From DASZZX01 sp036260415 (GTDB taxonomy: Bacteria > Actinomycetota > Nitriliruptoria > Nitriliruptorales > JAHWKO01): DNA of 6,362 nt. Position 1 is the stretch's first letter. Every line of letters begins with the position of its first letter. The stretch is taken from NCBI GenBank assembly GCA_036260415.1, contig DASZZX010000063.1, forward strand, positions 1 through 6,362, in the 5' to 3' direction. The notes below the pieces were generated by a model. It ran no database searches and was not told the origin of the DNA. It worked only from the letters and a program-made list of their open reading frames with translations. The position numbers and the translations under genes are program-made. Of this stretch, positions 4,279-6,362 are shown in pieces.

Positions 4279-5177
4279 GACGTCCTGCGCTCCTCCAGGA
4301 ACCCCTCCAGCCAGCCCAGGAACCGCTCTCCGATGTCGGGACGGTCGGCCGCCAGCGCCACGTTGGCCTTCAGAAAGCCGAGCGTGTCCCCCATGTCGTG
4401 GCGGGCGCCGGTGTACTCCACCGCCACGATCGGCTCGTCGCGCGCCATCGTCCGCAGCGCATCCGTCAGCTGGATCTCGCCACCGCGACCGGGTGGCGTG
4501 TCCGCCAGGACCTCGAACACCTCGTGGGTCAGTATGTACCGTCCGATGATCGCCAGGTTCGATGGTGCCTCGGACGGTGACGGCTTCTCCACCAGGTCGC
4601 TGACGTCGTGCAGGCCGTCGCCGTCGCGCGGGTGGGTCGTGACGATGCCGTAGGACGCGACCTGCTCGTCGGGGACCGGCATCACCGCGACGACCGGCCG
4701 GCCGGTCTCCTCGAACACGTCGAGCATGCGCTCCAGGAACTTCTCGTGGGGATCGATGATGTCGTCGCCCAGTAGGACCGCGAAGGGCTGCTCACCGACG
4801 TGTTGACGCGCCTGCAACACAGCGTGACCTAGGCCCAGCTGCTCCGCCTGCCGCACGTAGTGCACCACACCCAGCTCGGCGAGCCGGACGACCTCCTCCA
4901 ACTCCTCGTGTTTGCCCTTCTCGCGCAGCACGTCCTCGAGTTCGGGGTTGCGGTCGAAGTGGTCCTCGATCGGCTGCTTGTTGCGGCCGGTGATGACGAG
5001 CAGGTCGTCGAGACCGGCCCGCACCGCCTCCTCGACCATGTACTGGATCGCCGGACGGTCGACGATCGGCAGTGTCTCCTTCGGCTGCGCCTTGGTGGCC
5101 GGCAGGAAGCGAGTGCCGTACCCGGCGGCGGGGAACACCGCCTTGACGACCCGTCGTCCCGTCCCTGCGTCACCCAC
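4275..5177 (-). CDS. galU: GalU, UTP–glucose-1-phosphate uridylyltransferase
   Basis: GalU makes UDP-glucose from UTP and glucose-1-phosphate, feeding cell-envelope polysaccharide, trehalose and glycogen-related routes in the cytoplasm. The nucleotidyltransferase signature FPAAGYGTRFLPATK (15–29) is followed by PKE (32–34), whose Lys is expected to contact the substrate. Further family blocks are QLGLGHAV (113–120), LLGDDI (135–140), SYGIV (175–179), LVEKP (195–199), GRYIL (212–216), GEIQLTDAL (233–241) and DMGDTLGFLKAN (261–272). At 300 residues it is of normal length and looks intact. GTG 5177 has a G-rich ribosome-binding stretch 6 nt upstream; the residues before the first strand (about 1–9) are variable in the family, so a slightly later start is possible. 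It heads the operon: the downstream MoeA-like gene overlaps its stop by 4 bp, and a 127-nt gap separates it from the GGDEF gene upstream. Confidence 0.96.
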   Translation of the reverse strand: MGDAGTGRRVVKAVFPAAGYGTRFLPATKAQPKETLPIVDRPAIQYMVEEAVRAGLDDLLVITGRNKQPIEDHFDRNPELEDVLREKGKHEELEEVVRLAELGVVHYVRQAEQLGLGHAVLQARQHVGEQPFAVLLGDDIIDPHEKFLERMLDVFEETGRPVVAVMPVPDEQVASYGIVTTHPRDGDGLHDVSDLVEKPSPSEAPSNLAIIGRYILTHEVFEVLADTPPGRGGEIQLTDALRTMARDEPIVAVEYTGARHDMGDTLGFLKANVALAADRPDIGERFLGWLEGFLEERRTS

Positions 5178-5203
5178 GTCACACCCCCCCTGGTAGCGCC
5201 CCG

Positions 5204-5209
5204 AGCGTA
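5204..5209 (-). promoter_or_regulatory. Possible -10 element of the galU promoter
   Basis: Minus-strand TACGCT fits the actinobacterial -10 pattern TANNNT and lies 26 nt before the galU start, in the only gap large enough for an operon promoter. No acceptable -35 lies 16–18 bp upstream (CGGGGA there). It is a weak candidate judged by eye. Confidence 0.25.
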
Positions 5210-5260
5210 GACCACCCCGCCCACGCTCCCCGCGCAGGAACTACCGAACGCCGGCCAGGG

Positions 5261-5288
5261 GGTGGCCGGGAGGTCCGGCCCCGGCACC
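5261..5288 (-). terminator. GC-rich hairpin after the GGDEF gene
   Basis: Bases 5261–5270 can pair with 5280–5288 (GGT, one bulged G, then GCCGGG against CCCGGC and ACC). An alternative fold pairs GGCCGG (5264–5269) with CCGGCC (5275–5280). It begins 17 nt beyond the GGDEF stop and before the galU promoter region, as expected for a terminator. There is no U-tract, and competing folds are easy in this sequence. Confidence 0.3.
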
Positions 5289-5304
5289 CCGGCCCGGCGG
5301 GCGA

Positions 5305-6362
5305 TCAGGTCGCGGAGGCGCCGTGGGTCCGCCCGACCTCGTCCGCGGTGACGACACGGTCGCGTCCGGCGGCCTTGGCTCCGTACATCGCACGATCCGC
5401 CTCGTGCAACAGGTCGGACGCCGTGAGTGCCCCGCCGACGGAGGCGGCCACCCCGAGCGAGACGGTGACCTCCACGGCGCCGGCGTCGGTGGCGATCGAA
5501 CGTCCGGCGACTGCCTGGCGGATACGTTCGGCCGTCCGCCGCGCGCCGGCCGCGTCCGTCTCGGGCAGCACGAGGATGAGCTCCTCGCCGCCGTAGCGGG
5601 CGAGCGTGTCGACCTCGCGGACCTCGTCTGCGACGCGACGGCTGACCTCGATCAGCACCTGGTCGCCGATGCGGTGCCCGTAGCGGTCGTTCACCGCCTT
5701 GAAGTGGTCGATGTCGAGCACGACCATCGCGAGGTCGTGACCGAACCGACTGGCGCGCTCGACCTCCTCATCGGCACGCTGTTGGAAGTAGCGCAGGTTC
5801 CATAACCCGGTGAGCCCGTCGGTGATGGACGCTTGTTGGGTCGCCTCGTGCAGCCGGACGTTGTCGATCGCCACCGACGCCTGCACCGCGAACGACCGCA
5901 GGGTATGCAGGTCCTCGTCGTCGAACGGCTCCCCGTCGGTGCGGTCGTAGAGCACGAGCACGCCGATCACCTGCCCGGCGTTGGGGGTGAACAGCGGCAC
6001 GGCCAGCAGCGCTCGCCCGCCTGACTCGTCGTCGGAGAGCTCAGGCGCGTCGTCCGCGTCCTGCGGCAGTCGGACCACCGAGGCGGTCTGGGCGACCCAG
6101 CCCACGACCCCCTCCCCCACCGGCAGTTGGCGCTCCGCGACCTCCTGCGGAAGGCCTCGACCGACCTTGAGATAGAGGCGGGTGCGGCCGGGCGCCAGCA
6201 TGAAGAGCCCTGCCCGTTCGGCCGTCAGCGCACTGGCTGCGGCGTCCACGACGGCGGCGAGCGTCCGGTTGAGATCGAGCGTGGACATCAGGGTCTGCCC
6301 GAGTCGGTCCAGCGACCGTTGCAACGCGTCACGTGACCGTTCCAGTTCGCGCACCTGCGTAC
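5305..6362 (-). CDS. GAF–GGDEF diguanylate cyclase, N-terminus beyond the right edge
   Basis: This protein should make the second messenger cyclic di-GMP from two GTP. Numbered from the GTG at 6354, a coiled-coil-like segment (about 1–25, RELERSRDALQRSLDRLG) leads into a GAF sensor domain (about 28–167) and then a GGDEF domain (about 177–335). Domain marks are DGLTGLWNLRYF (179–190), the metal-binding segment LDIDHFKAVNDRYGH (213–227), and the active-site loop YGGEEL (254–259). An RxxD inhibitory site (REVD, 246–249) lies exactly five residues before GGEEL, so product feedback is expected. Two small departures are Leu for the final Phe of GGEEF and NLRYF for the usual NRRYF; both look tolerable. 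The frame stays open through GTG 6354 to the edge (Thr-Gln precede it), and the start of the coil resembles the region after a HAMP domain in related proteins. The true start is therefore probably outside the window, and a membrane sensor part may be missing. No functional link to galU is evident. Confidence 0.94.
   Translation of the reverse strand, partial: TQVRELERSRDALQRSLDRLGQTLMSTLDLNRTLAAVVDAAASALTAERAGLFMLAPGRTRLYLKVGRGLPQEVAERQLPVGEGVVGWVAQTASVVRLPQDADDAPELSDDESGGRALLAVPLFTPNAGQVIGVLVLYDRTDGEPFDDEDLHTLRSFAVQASVAIDNVRLHEATQQASITDGLTGLWNLRYFQQRADEEVERASRFGHDLAMVVLDIDHFKAVNDRYGHRIGDQVLIEVSRRVADEVREVDTLARYGGEELILVLPETDAAGARRTAERIRQAVAGRSIATDAGAVEVTVSLGVAASVGGALTASDLLHEADRAMYGAKAAGRDRVVTADEVGRTHGASAT

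Overview
This is a 6.4 kb window of very GC-rich DNA. GTG starts and GC-rich third codon positions are common, and nearly every gene lies on the minus strand. The gene set points to the phylum Actinomycetota (Actinobacteria): a galU–moeA-like–moaC cluster followed by a small three-helix membrane protein of apparent GlpR/SepX type. The order resembles the galU–moeA1–rimJ–membrane-protein block I recall from Mycobacterium and the equivalent block in Streptomyces. The species cannot be named from the sequence alone.

Reading in the direction of transcription (right to left): (1) 6362–5305 is the C-terminal part of a GAF–GGDEF diguanylate cyclase, cut by the right edge. (2) 5304–5178 is a short gap with GC-rich hairpins and a weak promoter-like -10. 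(3) 5177–1033 is one apparent operon: galU, a moeA/glp-like gene overlapping it by 4 bp, moaC, a glpR/sepX-like membrane protein gene, and a bacterial translin-family gene placed directly after the glpR stop. The moeA–moaC junction is built of degenerate ~15.5-bp tandem repeats. (4) 1032–852 holds two back-to-back GC hairpins, a likely operon end, and then a possible tRNA promoter. (5) 851–778 is a tRNA-Ala(CGC) gene, followed at once by a perfect 10-bp hairpin. (6) 745–1 lies on the 3' side of the tRNA and looks like accessory DNA. It holds three copies of GTGCGTAC phased at exactly 11 bp, a small MerR/excisionase-like helix-turn-helix gene broken by a frameshift at a run of six G, and the start of an unrecognised gene that runs off the left edge.

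How the genes may work together: GalU makes UDP-glucose for envelope and storage glycans. MoaC carries out an early step of molybdenum-cofactor synthesis. The MoeA-like protein may be the molybdenum insertase, or the gephyrin-like protein Glp that partners with the GlpR membrane receptor at actinobacterial division sites. Having both in one operon favours a Glp/GlpR reading, but the sequence does not prove it. The translin-like protein is the least expected member. It belongs to a nucleic-acid-binding fold best known from eukaryotes and archaea, and it seems to start at a non-standard codon, separated from glpR in the same frame by a single UGA.

No CRISPR array, insertion sequence or rRNA was seen. 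Long open frames on the plus strand opposite these genes are read as antisense shadows.
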